64,000 nucleotides of DNA from NCBI RefSeq assembly GCF_016907715.1, contig NZ_JAFBCM010000001.1, positions 8,223,420-8,287,419 on the forward strand. The letters run 5' to 3'. The notes beneath the pieces are model-generated. The model ran no database searches, had not been told where the DNA came from, and was given only the letters and a program-made list of their open reading frames with translations. Each line of letters begins with the position of its first letter. The first letter of the stretch is position 1. Made by a program: the position numbers and the translations under genes. Of the stretch, positions 34,119-43,547 are shown piece by piece. The stretch comes from Tenggerimyces flavus. GTDB taxonomy: Bacteria; Actinomycetota; Actinomycetes; Propionibacteriales; Actinopolymorphaceae.

Positions 34119-35977
34119 GAGACCACCACCCCGGCGGCGATCGCGAGGAGGACGACACCGGCGAGCAGGAGGGTGAGGTACGTCTGCGCGTTTCCGGTCT
34201 GGATCATGCGCAGGAGGCCGGCGATCGCGCGGGCGGCGCGGCCGGAGCCGAGGACGTAGAAGTCGACGACGTCGCGGTCGCCGGCGACCACCGTGCGGGC
34301 GAGGCCGTACACCGGGCGGACGACCCAGCGTTCGTAGAACGCGTCCACGCCGAACGCGTTGGCGAGGATGGGTTCGAAGCGGCCCAGCGTGCGGGAGGGG
34401 TCGCGCTTGTCGATCCGGTGCCACTCGCCGATCACGAACCCGGCGGCGAGCACTGCCAGTGCGACGGAGATCACCGCGGTCAGCGGGTGCACGAGCTCGC
34501 CAGCCTCCAGTGTCGGCGCGGGACCGTTGCCCAGCCAGCTCGTCAACGTAGCCGGCATGAACGCCAACAACCCAAGCAGGGCTGCGGGAACGGCGAGGAC
34601 GACGAGCGGCCACCGCATCAGCACCGGCGCCTCCGCCCTCTCGCCGGCGGCAGTCGGACCGAAGAAGACGCGGAGCCACAGCCTCGTCGCGTACATCGCC
34701 GTCACGACCACGGTCGCGAAGCCGGCAACGAGGACCAGCCACGCCACGAGGTTGCCGTGCAAGGCCGACTCCTGCGCGACGCCGAGGATCGCGTCCTTGG
34801 AGAAGAAGCCGGACAACGGAGGCAGCCCGACCAGCGCGGCAAGGCCGACCGTCATCGTCCAGAACGTCACCGGCATCGCGCGCCGCAGCCCGCCCATCGC
34901 CGACATCGCGTTGCCGCCCACGGCGTGGATCACCGAGCCCGCGCACAGGAACAGCAGCGCCTTGAACGCGCCGTGGCTGACCAGGTGCAGGAAGCTCGCG
35001 GTGTAGCCGCCGACGGCGAGTCCGGCCAGCATGTACGCGAGCTGGCTCACCGTCGACCATGCCAAGACGCGCTTGACATCGTCCTGGGCGAGGGCGGCGA
35101 GCGCCGCGCCGAGCATGGTGATCGACGCGATCACCGCGAGGACGGCCATCGTCACGGGCGCGAGCGCGAACACGTTCAGCATGCGGGCGACGAAGAACAC
35201 GCCGGCAGCGACCATCGTCGCGGCATGGATCAACGCGGACACGGGGGTGGGGCCGGCCATGGCGTCGGGAAGCCAGACGTGCAAGGGGAACTGGGCTGAC
35301 TTGCCCACCACTCCGCAGAGGAGAAGGAGGGTCGCGAGCGTCACCATGCCGGTGGACAGCTCGCCGTTCGCTGCTAGGCGCTGGAGCTCACTGATCCGAA
35401 ACGTACCGGCCGACAGCCCGAGCACGAAGATGCCGAACAGGAAGCCGATGTCGCCGAGCCGCGTGACGATGAACGCCTTCACCGCGCCGTCGCGGGCGTC
35501 GGCGCGCTCCCAGTGGTGGCCGATCAGGAAGTACGAGCAGATGCCCATCAGCTCCCAGCCGACCAGCAGCACCAGCAGATCGTCCGCGGCGACCACGACG
35601 AGCATCGCCGCGGTGAAGAGCGAGACCATCGCGACGTACGACGGGTAGCGCGCGTCGCCGCGCAGGTAGTCGACGGAGTAGATCTGGACGGCCAGGGCGA
35701 CGCTCGCGACCAGCAGGCTGGTGAACGCGGACAGGCCGTCGGCTCGGAACGCGAGGTCGAAGCCGACGCTTCCGGTGGGGATGTGCGCGAGCGACAGGAG
35801 CTGCGTACCGAGGTCGCCGACCAGGCCCGCGCCCACGACGCCCCAGGCGGACAGGAACGCGATGCCCGCGCCGACGACGCCGATCGCTCCTATCGCACGG
35901 GGTTGGCGGTGTCCGAGCGCGAGGGCCAGGACGCCAGCTGCGATCGAGGCGACGATCGCGATGAGGAGCAGGCTCAT
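34115..35977 (-). CDS. nuoL: NADH-quinone oxidoreductase subunit L
   Basis: A 620-residue distal antiporter-like subunit with the long C-terminal lateral-helix part. Characteristic segments are [38 protein letters not shown] and [21 protein letters not shown] 35977 overlaps the nuoK stop (ATGA). The length agrees with the family (about 610-650). Confidence 0.95.
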   Translation of the reverse strand: MSLLLIAIVASIAAGVLALALGHRQPRAIGAIGVVGAGIAFLSAWGVVGAGLVGDLGTQLLSLAHIPTGSVGFDLAFRADGLSAFTSLLVASVALAVQIYSVDYLRGDARYPSYVAMVSLFTAAMLVVVAADDLLVLLVGWELMGICSYFLIGHHWERADARDGAVKAFIVTRLGDIGFLFGIFVLGLSAGTFRISELQRLAANGELSTGMVTLATLLLLCGVVGKSAQFPLHVWLPDAMAGPTPVSALIHAATMVAAGVFFVARMLNVFALAPVTMAVLAVIASITMLGAALAALAQDDVKRVLAWSTVSQLAYMLAGLAVGGYTASFLHLVSHGAFKALLFLCAGSVIHAVGGNAMSAMGGLRRAMPVTFWTMTVGLAALVGLPPLSGFFSKDAILGVAQESALHGNLVAWLVLVAGFATVVVTAMYATRLWLRVFFGPTAAGERAEAPVLMRWPLVVLAVPAALLGLLAFMPATLTSWLGNGPAPTLEAGELVHPLTAVISVALAVLAAGFVIGEWHRIDKRDPSRTLGRFEPILANAFGVDAFYERWVVRPVYGLARTVVAGDRDVVDFYVLGSGRAARAIAGLLRMIQTGNAQTYLTLLLAGVVLLAIAAGVVVS

Positions 35978-36303
35978 GCGCGCGACTCCGCCTGGTCGCG
36001 GTCGGCGAGCTCGACCAGCTTGTCGACGTCGACAAGCTTCCGCGTACGGAACACGAGCAGCACGATCGCGAGCCCGAGGCCGATCTCGGCGGCGGCGATC
36101 GTGATCACGAACAGGGTGAGGATCTGCCCGCTGTGCAGGGTGTCGTGCAGCCAGGCGTCGAACGCGACGAGGTTGAGGTTGACCGCGTTCAGCATCAGCT
36201 CGACGCCCATCAGCACCATGACCGCATTGCGGCGCGCAAGGACGCCGTACACACCGATCGCGAACAGCGCGGTCGCCAGCAGCAGCGGGTAGAGGAGCGG
36301 CAT
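35974..36303 (-). CDS. nuoK: NADH-quinone oxidoreductase subunit K
   Basis: A 109-residue three-helix membrane subunit. The two buried glutamates of the E-channel are seen in [14 protein letters not shown] and [19 protein letters not shown]. Its ATG (36303-36301) shares one base with the nuoJ stop, and its stop overlaps the nuoL ATG. The C-terminus has a short charged tail ([15 protein letters not shown]). Confidence 0.94.
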   Translation of the reverse strand: MPLLYPLLLATALFAIGVYGVLARRNAVMVLMGVELMLNAVNLNLVAFDAWLHDTLHSGQILTLFVITIAAAEIGLGLAIVLLVFRTRKLVDVDKLVELADRDQAESRA

Positions 36304-36818
36304 CAGTCGTTCGCCTCCGCCTTGTCCCGGCGGGACAGCGTGATCGCGCCGACGAGAGCGGCGAGGAGGAGGACGGAGAGGATCTCGAACGGGAGGACCC
36401 AGCTGGAGAACACGGCGCGGCCGGTCGCTCCGGCGCCGCCGATCTCGACGGTGTGGAGGTCGATGACCTCGCCGTTGAAGCCGGCGACGATCGTCGCACC
36501 GAGGACGGCGGCGACGGCTACCGCTACCGCGCCGGCGAACCAGGCGTTCTTCGTGGTGAGGTCGTGGCTGAGCCCGATCGGCGCTTTGGTGAGCATCAGC
36601 GCGAACAGCAGCAGGACGACCACGGCGCCTACGTAGATGAGGATCTGCACCCAGGCGACGAACTCCGCGGTCAGCAGGAGATAGCAGCCGGCGATCGCGC
36701 CGAGGGTCACGACCAGCCAGAGGGCGGAGTGCACGAGCCGTTTGGTGGAAACGACGAGCAGCGCGGAGCCGATCGCGATCACACCGAAGAGGAGGAACAG
36801 CACGTTCACTGCCGTCAT
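36303..36818 (-). CDS. nuoJ: NADH-quinone oxidoreductase subunit J
   Basis: A 171-residue membrane subunit with five helices, including the pi-bulge helix segment [20 protein letters not shown] typical of NuoJ. ATG 36818 overlaps the nuoI stop by 4 bp. It forms part of the quinone-proximal membrane module with NuoA, H and K. Confidence 0.92.
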   Translation of the reverse strand: MTAVNVLFLLFGVIAIGSALLVVSTKRLVHSALWLVVTLGAIAGCYLLLTAEFVAWVQILIYVGAVVVLLLFALMLTKAPIGLSHDLTTKNAWFAGAVAVAVAAVLGATIVAGFNGEVIDLHTVEIGGAGATGRAVFSSWVLPFEILSVLLLAALVGAITLSRRDKAEAND

Positions 36819-37342
36819 GCGTCTGCCTCGCGGGCTTTGTCGACCACCTTCTCCGCGGCGGCGATCTCCTTCGGAGCCTCGGCGTGTTCGTCGACCGGGG
36901 GCGGCGGCGGTACGGTCCACATCCACTCGCGGAGGCGGTCCTTCTCGTGCGTCATCTCCTGGATGTCGGTGCCGGCGTACTCGAACTCGGGCGACCAGAA
37001 GAGGGCGTCGAACGGGCAGGCCTCGATGCAGATGCCGCAGTACATGCAGAGGGAGAAGTCGATCGCGAACCGGTCGAGGACGTTGCGACTCCGTTCCCTC
37101 GCACCTTCCTCGGTCGGCGGCTGGGTCTCCTTGTGCGAGTCGATGTAGATGCACCAGCACGGGCACTCACGCGCGCACAGCATGCAGACGGTGCAGTTCT
37201 CCTCGAACAGCGCGATGACGCCGCGGGAGCGTGGGGGCAAGTCGGGCTTGACGTCGGGGTACTGCTGGGTGACCGAGCGCTTGGTGAGGTTGTCGAATGT
37301 CACCTTGAGACCCTGGGCGAGTCCCTTGCCGGGTAGTTCCAT
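36815..37342 (-). CDS. nuoI: NADH-quinone oxidoreductase subunit I (2x[4Fe-4S] ferredoxin-like)
   Basis: A 175-residue iron-sulfur subunit with two tetranuclear cluster motifs: C50, C53, C56, C60 and C99, C102, C105, C109 ([12 protein letters not shown]). It hands electrons to the N2 cluster in NuoB. In this operon no NuoE, F or G is encoded, so NuoI may be the direct entry point for electrons from a ferredoxin (inference). A C-terminal extension contains a PPPPP stretch and helix. ATG 37342 adjoins the nuoH stop. Confidence 0.94.
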   Translation of the reverse strand: MELPGKGLAQGLKVTFDNLTKRSVTQQYPDVKPDLPPRSRGVIALFEENCTVCMLCARECPCWCIYIDSHKETQPPTEEGARERSRNVLDRFAIDFSLCMYCGICIEACPFDALFWSPEFEYAGTDIQEMTHEKDRLREWMWTVPPPPPVDEHAEAPKEIAAAEKVVDKAREADA

Positions 37343-38299
37343 CTAGAAGGCCACCTCCACGACGCCGGTCAGGGCGAGTTGGAACAGAGCGAGGGGAACG
37401 AGGAATTGCCAGCCGAGCTTCTGGAGCTGGTCCGCCCTCAGTCTGGGGTAGGCGACGCGGGCCCAGATGACGACGAACGCCACGCCCCCTGTTTTGAGGA
37501 GGGTCCAGAGCCAGCCGAGCTGGTCGTCGAACGGACCCTTCCAGCCGCCGAGGAACAGCACGGTGGTGAGGGCGCCGAGGACCACGATGCCGGCGTACTC
37601 GGCGAGCAGGAAGAGAGCGAACCTGATGCCGGTGTACTCCGTGTACGGGCCGAAGATGATCTCGGCGTCGGCGATGGGCATGTCGAACGGTGGCCTGTGC
37701 AGCTCGGCGAGGCCGGCTACGAAGAAGCAGAGCATGCCGGGGAGCTGCCAGATCAGCCACCAGGGTTGCCATTGGTCGACGATGCCTTGCAGGCTCAGGG
37801 TGCCGGCTGCCATCGCGACACTGGCGGCGGCGAGGACGAACGGGAGCTCGTAGGCGAGCAGCTGGGCAGCGCTTCGGAACGCGCCGAGCAGGCTGTACTT
37901 GTTGGCGCTCGCCCACCCGCCCATCAGGCTGCCAAGGACGCCGACGCCCATCGCGGCGAGGACGAAGAACAGTCCGGTCTCGAGATCCGCGCCGACGAGG
38001 CCCGGGCCTAGCGGGATGGCTACGAGGGCGATGAGGTACGGGATCAGGGCGACGACTGGGGCGAGCTGGAAGACCCGCCTGTCGGCGTTGGTGGGGACGA
38101 TGTCTTCCTTCTGCGCGAACTTGACGCCATCGGCGACGAGCTGCGCCCACCCGTGAAACCCGCCCGCGTACATGGGACCCAGGCGGGACTGCATGTGTGC
38201 CATGACCTTGTGCTCGGTCTGGCCGACGAGGAGGGGCAGGACGAGGAACGCGACGAAGACGACGCCGATGCGGAGCACGAACTCGAGCACCTCAGGCAT
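37343..38299 (-). CDS. nuoH: NADH-quinone oxidoreductase subunit H
   Basis: A 318-residue membrane subunit with about eight helices that forms the quinone tunnel with NuoB and NuoD. Conserved signatures are HMQSRLGPMYAGGFHGWAQL, AYELPFVLAAASVAM and ELHRPPFDMPIADAEI. ATG 38299 is chosen since GGAGGGG sits 7 bases upstream; ATG 38305 has no room for a site. Its start lies inside the end of nuoC (8-bp overlap). Confidence 0.94.
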   Translation of the reverse strand: MPEVLEFVLRIGVVFVAFLVLPLLVGQTEHKVMAHMQSRLGPMYAGGFHGWAQLVADGVKFAQKEDIVPTNADRRVFQLAPVVALIPYLIALVAIPLGPGLVGADLETGLFFVLAAMGVGVLGSLMGGWASANKYSLLGAFRSAAQLLAYELPFVLAAASVAMAAGTLSLQGIVDQWQPWWLIWQLPGMLCFFVAGLAELHRPPFDMPIADAEIIFGPYTEYTGIRFALFLLAEYAGIVVLGALTTVLFLGGWKGPFDDQLGWLWTLLKTGGVAFVVIWARVAYPRLRADQLQKLGWQFLVPLALFQLALTGVVEVAF

Positions 38300-39149
38300 C
38301 CGCATCCCCCTCCGGCCGCCGAGGTGGGGATGTGGGTTGGGCTTCGGAATCGCCGTCGCCGGGCTGGTTCTCCTCAGCCACCTCACCAGCCGCCCGTTGG
38401 GCCGCGGCGTCCTGGATGGTGGTCGGGTCGGCCGGTGCGGCTGGCTCGGTGCCCGGCCGGCCGGTGGCGTGCTCCGTCGCAGCAGTCACCGCACGAGCTG
38501 GGCGTTCGCGACGTTCACGCCGCGCTGGGCGGGCCGGGGCTGTGGCGGCCGAAGGGTCGGGCGTCGGCGAGCCGGGCTCCCGCGGCCCCCAGGCGTCCGG
38601 CCCCGGCACTCCCGGCGGCGCCACGCGGCGGCGGGAGGGCGAGCGGCCGGTGTCGTGGTCGGACTCCCCCGGCTCCTTCGCACCCGGCCAAGCCTTCGCC
38701 ACGCGGGCGGCGAGCACGAAGTCCTTGCGGAGCGGATGGCCCTCGAACTCGTCCGGCAACAGCAGCGGCGCCAAGCCCGGGTGCCCCGGAAAGTCGATGC
38801 CGAACATCTCGTGCGTCTCACGTTCGTGCCATGACGCACCCGCGAAGACCCCTACAGCCGTGGGCAACGAGGCAGCCGCCTTCGGCACCCGCGTACGCAC
38901 CACCAGGTGCTCGACCGAACCCGGCCCACGCAAAGCCGCCAGATGGCAGGCGACGGTGAAGGCATCCAGCTCGTCCACCGCCGTCAGGAAGTCGAAGAAC
39001 GAGAACCCATGCGCCCGCAACGCCGACAGCGCGTCGATCCACCGTTCACTCGGGACGTCGAACGTCGGCGGCCCAAAGCCCTCGTCGTACGTCACCTCGA
39101 TGTCGAGCGCAGCCGTCAACGCGACCTTGACGGACTCCCGCCAACTCAC
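38292..39149 (-). CDS. nuoC: NADH-quinone oxidoreductase subunit C with long low-complexity tail
   Basis: A 285-residue protein. Residues 1-165 are a NuoC (30 kDa) domain with [20 protein letters not shown] and [12 protein letters not shown]. The remaining 120 residues are a Pro/Ala/Arg/Glu-rich, apparently disordered tail that has no similarity to NuoD. In typical operons nuoD follows; here nuoH follows directly. GTG 39149 overlaps the nuoB stop (GTGA). The tail may be a linker or partner-binding region (inference). Confidence 0.9.
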   Translation of the reverse strand: MSWRESVKVALTAALDIEVTYDEGFGPPTFDVPSERWIDALSALRAHGFSFFDFLTAVDELDAFTVACHLAALRGPGSVEHLVVRTRVPKAAASLPTAVGVFAGASWHERETHEMFGIDFPGHPGLAPLLLPDEFEGHPLRKDFVLAARVAKAWPGAKEPGESDHDTGRSPSRRRVAPPGVPGPDAWGPREPGSPTPDPSAATAPARPARRERRERPARAVTAATEHATGRPGTEPAAPADPTTIQDAAAQRAAGEVAEENQPGDGDSEAQPTSPPRRPEGDADA

Positions 39150-39763
39150 GACTTCGTCTCCGGCCCACGACCAGGCGGCTGCTCGATCAACGACCGCAGG
39201 TAAGCCGCCGGCCCCCGCCGCTTCCGCTCGACCGGCGCCACTGGGGAAGCCGGATACCGCTCAGCCAAAGACTCGTGCGCGATCTTCTCCTGCAGCTTGA
39301 CGATCCCCTGCAACAGAGCCTCCGGCCGCGGCGGACACCCCGGCACATAGACGTCCACCGGAACGATCTGGTCGACGCCCTTCGTCACGCAGTACGAGTC
39401 CCAGTACGGCCCACCGGAGTTCGAACAGGACCCGAACGAGATCACGTACTTGGGCTCCGGCATCTGCTCGTACAACCGCCGAATAGCCGGCGCCATCTTG
39501 TCCGTCACCGTCCCCGACACGACCATCAGGTCGGCCTGCCGCGGTCCCGGAGCGAACGGGATCACGCCGAGCCGGATGAAGTCGTGCCGCGACATCGACG
39601 AGGCGATGAACTCGATCGCGCAGCAGGCGAGGCCGAAGTTGAACACCCAGAGCGAGTAGCGCCGACCCCAGTTCAGCACCAGCCGCAACGGCTCCGGCGC
39701 CAACTGCTGCAGAGCCCCCAGCCGCTGCGGACCCACGGTCGGCATGGGCAGATCTACGTCCAT
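39146..39763 (-). CDS. nuoB: NADH-quinone oxidoreductase subunit B
   Basis: A 205-residue subunit that holds the N2 [4Fe-4S] cluster. The ligand cysteines are C47-C48 (GLACCAIE), C113 (GSCSNSGG) and C143 (GCPPRPE). It passes electrons to quinone. ATG 39763 lies inside the nuoA end (10-bp overlap). It has a C-terminal basic/Pro-rich extension relative to the shortest homologues. Confidence 0.95.
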   Translation of the reverse strand: MDVDLPMPTVGPQRLGALQQLAPEPLRLVLNWGRRYSLWVFNFGLACCAIEFIASSMSRHDFIRLGVIPFAPGPRQADLMVVSGTVTDKMAPAIRRLYEQMPEPKYVISFGSCSNSGGPYWDSYCVTKGVDQIVPVDVYVPGCPPRPEALLQGIVKLQEKIAHESLAERYPASPVAPVERKRRGPAAYLRSLIEQPPGRGPETKS

Positions 39764-40140
39764 GTCAGCACCCCCTTGCGCCAGGCGTAGAGCAGACCGA
39801 CCGCGATGAAGCCGAGGAACACGAACATCTCCACGAGCGTCCCCCACCCGAACCCCGGCGCGGCGAAGACCGTCGCCCACGGAAACAGGTAGATGGCATC
39901 GACAGCGAACACCACATAGAGATAGGCGAAGACGTAGTAGCGAACGTGCACCTGCGCCCATCCCGAGCCGACCGGGTCGACGCCCGACTCGTACGTGAGC
40001 AGCTTCTCGCGGGTCGGCCGGGTCGGCCGGAGCAGCCGGTTGGCCCCGAAGGCGAGCGCGGCGAACGCGATGCCGACGAGCACGATCCCCAGAACGGTCG
40101 TGTAGGTCGCGTAGTAGTTCGCGGTGCCGGCTGGGCCCAC
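39754..40140 (-). CDS. nuoA: NADH-quinone oxidoreductase subunit A
   Basis: A 128-residue membrane subunit with three helices and the conserved loop [20 protein letters not shown], followed by [21 protein letters not shown]. It is the first gene of the operon. GTG 40140 is the start, with AGGAGG 11 bases upstream. The promoter must lie in or before the 190-bp palindromic repeat that precedes it. Confidence 0.94.
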   Translation of the reverse strand: MGPAGTANYYATYTTVLGIVLVGIAFAALAFGANRLLRPTRPTREKLLTYESGVDPVGSGWAQVHVRYYVFAYLYVVFAVDAIYLFPWATVFAAPGFGWGTLVEMFVFLGFIAVGLLYAWRKGVLTWT

Positions 40141-40184
40141 GCTGTGCTCGCCTCCTTCACCCGTGCGGGAGAGTTTAGGGGGTT

Positions 40185-40374
40185 AGGCCGCGTCTGCTGA
40201 ACCTCGCCTGGCGCGCGACACCTCCCAGAAATCGGCAGAGGCCGCCTGGACGTGGTGGGACTCGTCACCCAGATAGCCAATCGAGTTCCTCCTGCACCAC
40301 GCCCAGCCGGGCGCGATGCGCCGCGCGCCATCGCGCTGCGCGCGATGACCAGCGATCTTCAGCAGACGCGACCT
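40185..40374. repeat. Palindromic intergenic repeat, copy 1
   Basis: A 190-bp element bounded by 17-base inverted ends with one mismatch (40185-40201 with 40358-40374; core GCGTCTGCTGAA). The interior shares long blocks with copies at 42004 and 55280, including ACTCGTCACCC and CTCCTGCACCACGCCCAGCC. The right end overlaps the stop codon of the amino acid ABC ATPase gene, so it may also terminate that transcript. No transposase is present. Confidence 0.75.
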
Positions 40375-41134
40375 AGAACCGCCTAGCCGCCAGGACCTGC
40401 TGGAGGAACTGCTGGGTCCGCGGCTCGATCGGGTCGTCCAGCACCTGCGCCGGCGGACCCTGTTCGAGGATCACGCCGTCGTCGAGGAAGCACACCCGAT
40501 CGGCAACCCGGCGGGCGAACGACATCTCGTGCGTCGCCAGCAGCATCGTCGCCCCGTCCAGCTTGAGGTCCCGGATCAGCGCCAGCACCTCCCCCACGAG
40601 CTCCGGATCGAGTGCCGACGTCACCTCGTCGAACAGCATCAGCCGCGGCGAGTTCACCAGCGCGCGGACGATCGCCACCCGTTGCTGCTGGCCGCCGGAC
40701 AGCCGGTCGGGGTACTCGCGCGCCTTGTCGGCGAGACCGACGCGCTCGAGCAGCCCGAGCGCCGTCCGTTCCGCCTCGACCTGAGCCCGCCGGTGGACGC
40801 GGCGCGGCGCGAGCGTCACGTTGTCCAGGACGGTCATGTGCGGGAACAGGTTGAACGACTGGAAGACGATGCCGATCTTCTGCCGGATCGCGTCGGCGTT
40901 CACGCGCGGGTCGGTGATGTCCTGGCCGTCGAGCTGGATGACGCCGTCGTCGACCCGCTCGAGCAGGTTGACGCAGCGCAGCAACGTCGACTTGCCCGAC
41001 CCCGAAGCACCGATCAGCGCCACGACCTCGTGCTCGTCGACGCTGAGGTCGATGCCGCGGAGGACGTCCACGCGGGCGGCACGCTTGCCGAACGACTTGT
41101 GAACGTCGTAGCAAGCGAGCACCGGACCGGCCAT
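40373..41134 (-). CDS. Polar amino acid ABC transporter ATP-binding protein
   Basis: A 253-residue GlnQ/HisP-like ATPase. Walker A GASGSGKST is at 42-50, the Q-loop in FQSFNLFPHM, the signature LSGGQQQR, Walker B MLFDEVTSALD and the H-loop ATHEM. It drives uptake with the permease encoded directly upstream (adjacent, no gap) and the binding lipoprotein upstream of that. Its stop codon lies in the arm of the palindromic repeat. Confidence 0.93.
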   Translation of the reverse strand: MAGPVLACYDVHKSFGKRAARVDVLRGIDLSVDEHEVVALIGASGSGKSTLLRCVNLLERVDDGVIQLDGQDITDPRVNADAIRQKIGIVFQSFNLFPHMTVLDNVTLAPRRVHRRAQVEAERTALGLLERVGLADKAREYPDRLSGGQQQRVAIVRALVNSPRLMLFDEVTSALDPELVGEVLALIRDLKLDGATMLLATHEMSFARRVADRVCFLDDGVILEQGPPAQVLDDPIEPRTQQFLQQVLAARRF

Positions 41135-41992
41135 CTACGCAGCCCCCTCTGCGGACTGCCGCCGTGCCGCCCGCAGCGTGACCCAGTCGGTGACCGCGAC
41201 GAGCGGCACCGCGAGCAGCACGAAGAGCACTCCCGCGACGACGTACGGCGTGAAGTTGAACGACTGGCCGGTCGCGATCTGGGCTGCCGACACCGCGTCG
41301 ATCGGGCCGGCCAACGAGATGAGCCCGACGTCCTTCTGCATCGCGACGAGGTCGTTCAGCAACGGCGGCGAGACCCTGCGTACGGCCTGCGGCAGGATCA
41401 CGAACCGCATCGACTGCCGGTAGGTGAGGCCGAGCGAACGGGCGGCCGCGCGCTGGCTCGGATGCACCGACTCGATGCCGGCGCGGAAGACCTCGGCGAG
41501 GTACGCGCCGTACGTCAGCACGATCGCGGCACCGCCCAGCACCAGCACGCCGGGCGTCCCCGCGAGCCGCAGACCAGGGACGCCGAGCGCCATCACGTAG
41601 ATCACGATGATCAGCGGCATGCCGCGGAAGCCATACGTATAGGCCGTCGACAGCGCGCGCAGGGGGAAGAAGACGGGGCCGCGCAACGTCCGCATCAGGG
41701 CGACCAACAGGCCAAGCGCGAACGCGCAGATCGCGCAGACGACGAGCAGCCTGATGTTCAGCCAGAGCCCGCGCAGGATCGCGGGGAACGTGTCCGCCGC
41801 GATCTTCGGGTCGAGGAACCGCTCCTGCACGCGCTCCCAGCCGGGTGCGCCCGTGACCGCGAAGTAGAGGACGACACCGAGCACTGCCGTCGAGGCCGCC
41901 GCGACGAGCACCGAACGTACGGTCTGGCGGCTCCTGAACCGCTGTCGCTCTACTTGTAAGGCGCTCGGTGCCGGCGCGTCGGCTGATGGCAT
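41135..41992 (-). CDS. Polar amino acid ABC transporter permease
   Basis: A 285-residue HisM/GlnP-type permease. Membrane helices are at about 27-48, 75-100 and in the C-terminal half. The EAA-like coupling loop reads HPSQRAAARSLGLTYRQSMR, followed by VILPQAVRRVSPPLLND. It pairs with the ATPase gene whose start adjoins its stop. A single permease gene suggests a homodimer. ATG 41992 is the start. Confidence 0.92.
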   Translation of the reverse strand: MPSADAPAPSALQVERQRFRSRQTVRSVLVAAASTAVLGVVLYFAVTGAPGWERVQERFLDPKIAADTFPAILRGLWLNIRLLVVCAICAFALGLLVALMRTLRGPVFFPLRALSTAYTYGFRGMPLIIVIYVMALGVPGLRLAGTPGVLVLGGAAIVLTYGAYLAEVFRAGIESVHPSQRAAARSLGLTYRQSMRFVILPQAVRRVSPPLLNDLVAMQKDVGLISLAGPIDAVSAAQIATGQSFNFTPYVVAGVLFVLLAVPLVAVTDWVTLRAARRQSAEGAA

Positions 41993-42003
41993 CAGGTCAC
42001 TCT

Positions 42004-42180
42004 AGGCCCGGGCTGCCGGATATCGCCGGGCAGGCGACACCCCGCATCCCGCCTGGCCGCGGTGCACCTCGTCACCCATATAACCAATATGAATTCCTCC
42101 TGCACCACGCCCAGCCGGGCGCGGATGCGCCGCCTGCCGCGCGCTTCGCGCTAGGCCGACGCTCTCCGTCAGCCAGGGCC
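42004..42180. repeat. Palindromic intergenic repeat, copy 2
   Basis: About 177 bp between the permease and binding-protein genes of one transporter. Its central 60 bases are essentially identical to those of copy 3 (for example CCCATATAACCAATATG), while the outer arms differ: GGCTGCCGGATATCG (42011-42025) is imperfectly complementary to 42160-42174. The right arm includes the stop codon of the binding-protein gene. Exact ends are approximate. Confidence 0.65.
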
Positions 42181-43059
42181 CAGGACCGGGGCCCCGGCCA
42201 CGTCAGCGAGCCACTCCTGCGCGAGGTCGTCCAACGTGCCGTCCTCGCGCAGCGCGTCCACAGCCCTGCTCACGCAGGTGGTGAGGGGCGAGCCTTTGTC
42301 GAGGACCAGGCCGAACTGCTCCGGCGTACCCTGCCCCAACTCGAACTGGCCGACGACCTTGCTGCCCTCGATCTCGGCGCCCGTCATATAGAAGGCAGTC
42401 GGGAGGTCGACGACGAGGCCATCGATCTGACCGTTCTGCAGGGACAGCTTGGCGTTGTCGTTGTTGGGGAAGACCCGGGGCTCGACGGTGGGCTTCACCA
42501 GGTCGGTGATCACCGAGTAGCTCGTGGTGCTGACCTGGGCGCCGAGGCGGGCATCCTTCAGGTCGGCGAGGCTCTCGGCGTTGGCGATCTTGCTGCCCTC
42601 GAGCGCGATGATCGCCTGGCTGACGTCGTAGTACGGGCTGCTGAAGTCGACGGCCTTCTTGCGGTCCTCGGTGATGGAGAACTCGTTGATGTCGAAGTCG
42701 AAGTCCTTCGGGCCGGGCTGGATCGCGTTGTTGAACTTGACCCGCGTCCACACGACGTCGGGCTGCTCGAAGCCCATTTCCTTGGCCACGGCGTACGCGA
42801 CGGCGCCCTCGAAACCCTTGCCGGACTCGGGCTTGTCGTCCTCGAACCACGGCCCGTAGACGGGCTGGTCGGTGGCGATCGTCAGCTTGCCCTTCGTCCG
42901 TACGGGGAGGCCGTCGGTCGCGCACGGGTCGGACGACGCGGTGGGCGTGGTCGCCGACGGCTGGTCGGTCGGCGCGGACGTGGTGGGGTCCTCGGGGGCG
43001 CAGGCGGCGACGGCGAGAGCTGCGGCAGCGGCGAGGGCGAGGACGGCAGGGGCGCGCAT
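42169..43059 (-). CDS. Amino acid ABC transporter substrate-binding lipoprotein
   Basis: A 296-residue family 3 solute-binding protein. A signal peptide with lipobox AVAAC places the lipidated cysteine at residue 20, followed by a Thr/Ser/Pro linker. The binding domain has KLTIATDQPVYGPWF, the periplasmic-fold hinge segments FDFDINEFSITEDRKKAVDF and DGLVVDLPTAFYM, as in glutamate/glutamine or general polar amino acid binders. It is the promoter-proximal gene of the three-gene transporter operon, separated from the permease by repeat copy 2. Confidence 0.9.
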   Translation of the reverse strand: MRAPAVLALAAAAALAVAACAPEDPTTSAPTDQPSATTPTASSDPCATDGLPVRTKGKLTIATDQPVYGPWFEDDKPESGKGFEGAVAYAVAKEMGFEQPDVVWTRVKFNNAIQPGPKDFDFDINEFSITEDRKKAVDFSSPYYDVSQAIIALEGSKIANAESLADLKDARLGAQVSTTSYSVITDLVKPTVEPRVFPNNDNAKLSLQNGQIDGLVVDLPTAFYMTGAEIEGSKVVGQFELGQGTPEQFGLVLDKGSPLTTCVSRAVDALREDGTLDDLAQEWLADVAGAPVLGPG

Positions 43060-43547
43060 GGGTGGCTCCGGTGACGAGATGGCGCTGGCGAGGGTCAGGA
43101 TACGGCCGCGTGATCTTGCCCAGCGCGGCCTGTGGACGACGCCAGCACTACGGCTTCGACCGAGCTATGGTGTCGAACACACGTTCGAAGACCGTCGTTC
43201 TCCCTGGAGGAGTGATCATGATCACGTCGTTCCGGCACCAACCTGCCTGGCCAGTTGGGGCTCCTCGCGCAACTGTGACGAAGCGCACGCCCCGGCGCCG
43301 ATTCGCCCCTTCCGTCACGTATTTCCGCAGGTCAGCGGGGACACTGCCGAAGGTGGGGAATCGTTTGCCTGGCAAGGACTGGCCGTGGGCGGACACCGCA
43401 CGTGGGCACGTGTCTCGAAATCGTGAGACCTCCCATCGGGCTGAGACGCACCGACGTACGATGAAATCGAGAAGAAGAACGTTCGCTAAAGCGCCGCCAC
43501 CCGGCGGACATCCCGCCCCGATGCGGCGTGAGGAGGTCGTCGCTCCG
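43060..43547. other. 488-bp intergenic region with orphan SOS-type promoter and open leader
   Basis: Between the transporter and korA starts. It holds a perfect LexA-type box, a GGAGG site (43206-43210) and the 14-bp palindrome GTGATCATGATCAC (43212-43225) around an ATG at 43218. From that ATG the frame stays open into korA for 110 codons, but the codon usage is not typical of the neighbours and the peptide resembles nothing I know, so I treat it as untranslated leader or gene remnant. No other gene is visible. Confidence 0.5.
43173..43188. promoter_or_regulatory. LexA (SOS) box
   Basis: TCGAACACACGTTCGA matches the actinobacterial LexA consensus TCGAAC-N4-GTTCGA at every fixed position. A TATGGT -10-like hexamer (43166-43171) abuts it, so LexA bound here would cover the transcription start of a plus-strand transcript. 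Confidence 0.65.

Noticed and set aside
31081-35299. Long plus-strand open frames antisense to the nuo operon
   Set aside because: They are Arg/His/Gln/Pro-rich mirror frames of GC-rich membrane protein genes, without family resemblance, and the nuo genes explain the region.
40185-40374. Insertion sequence or transposon
   Set aside because: The inverted-end elements are under 200 bp, encode no transposase and show no evident target duplication.
43062-43547. N-terminal extension of korA by up to 160 residues
   Set aside because: The extra residues resemble no protein, lack the local codon bias, and KorA homology begins just after GTG 43548, which has its own AGGAGG site.
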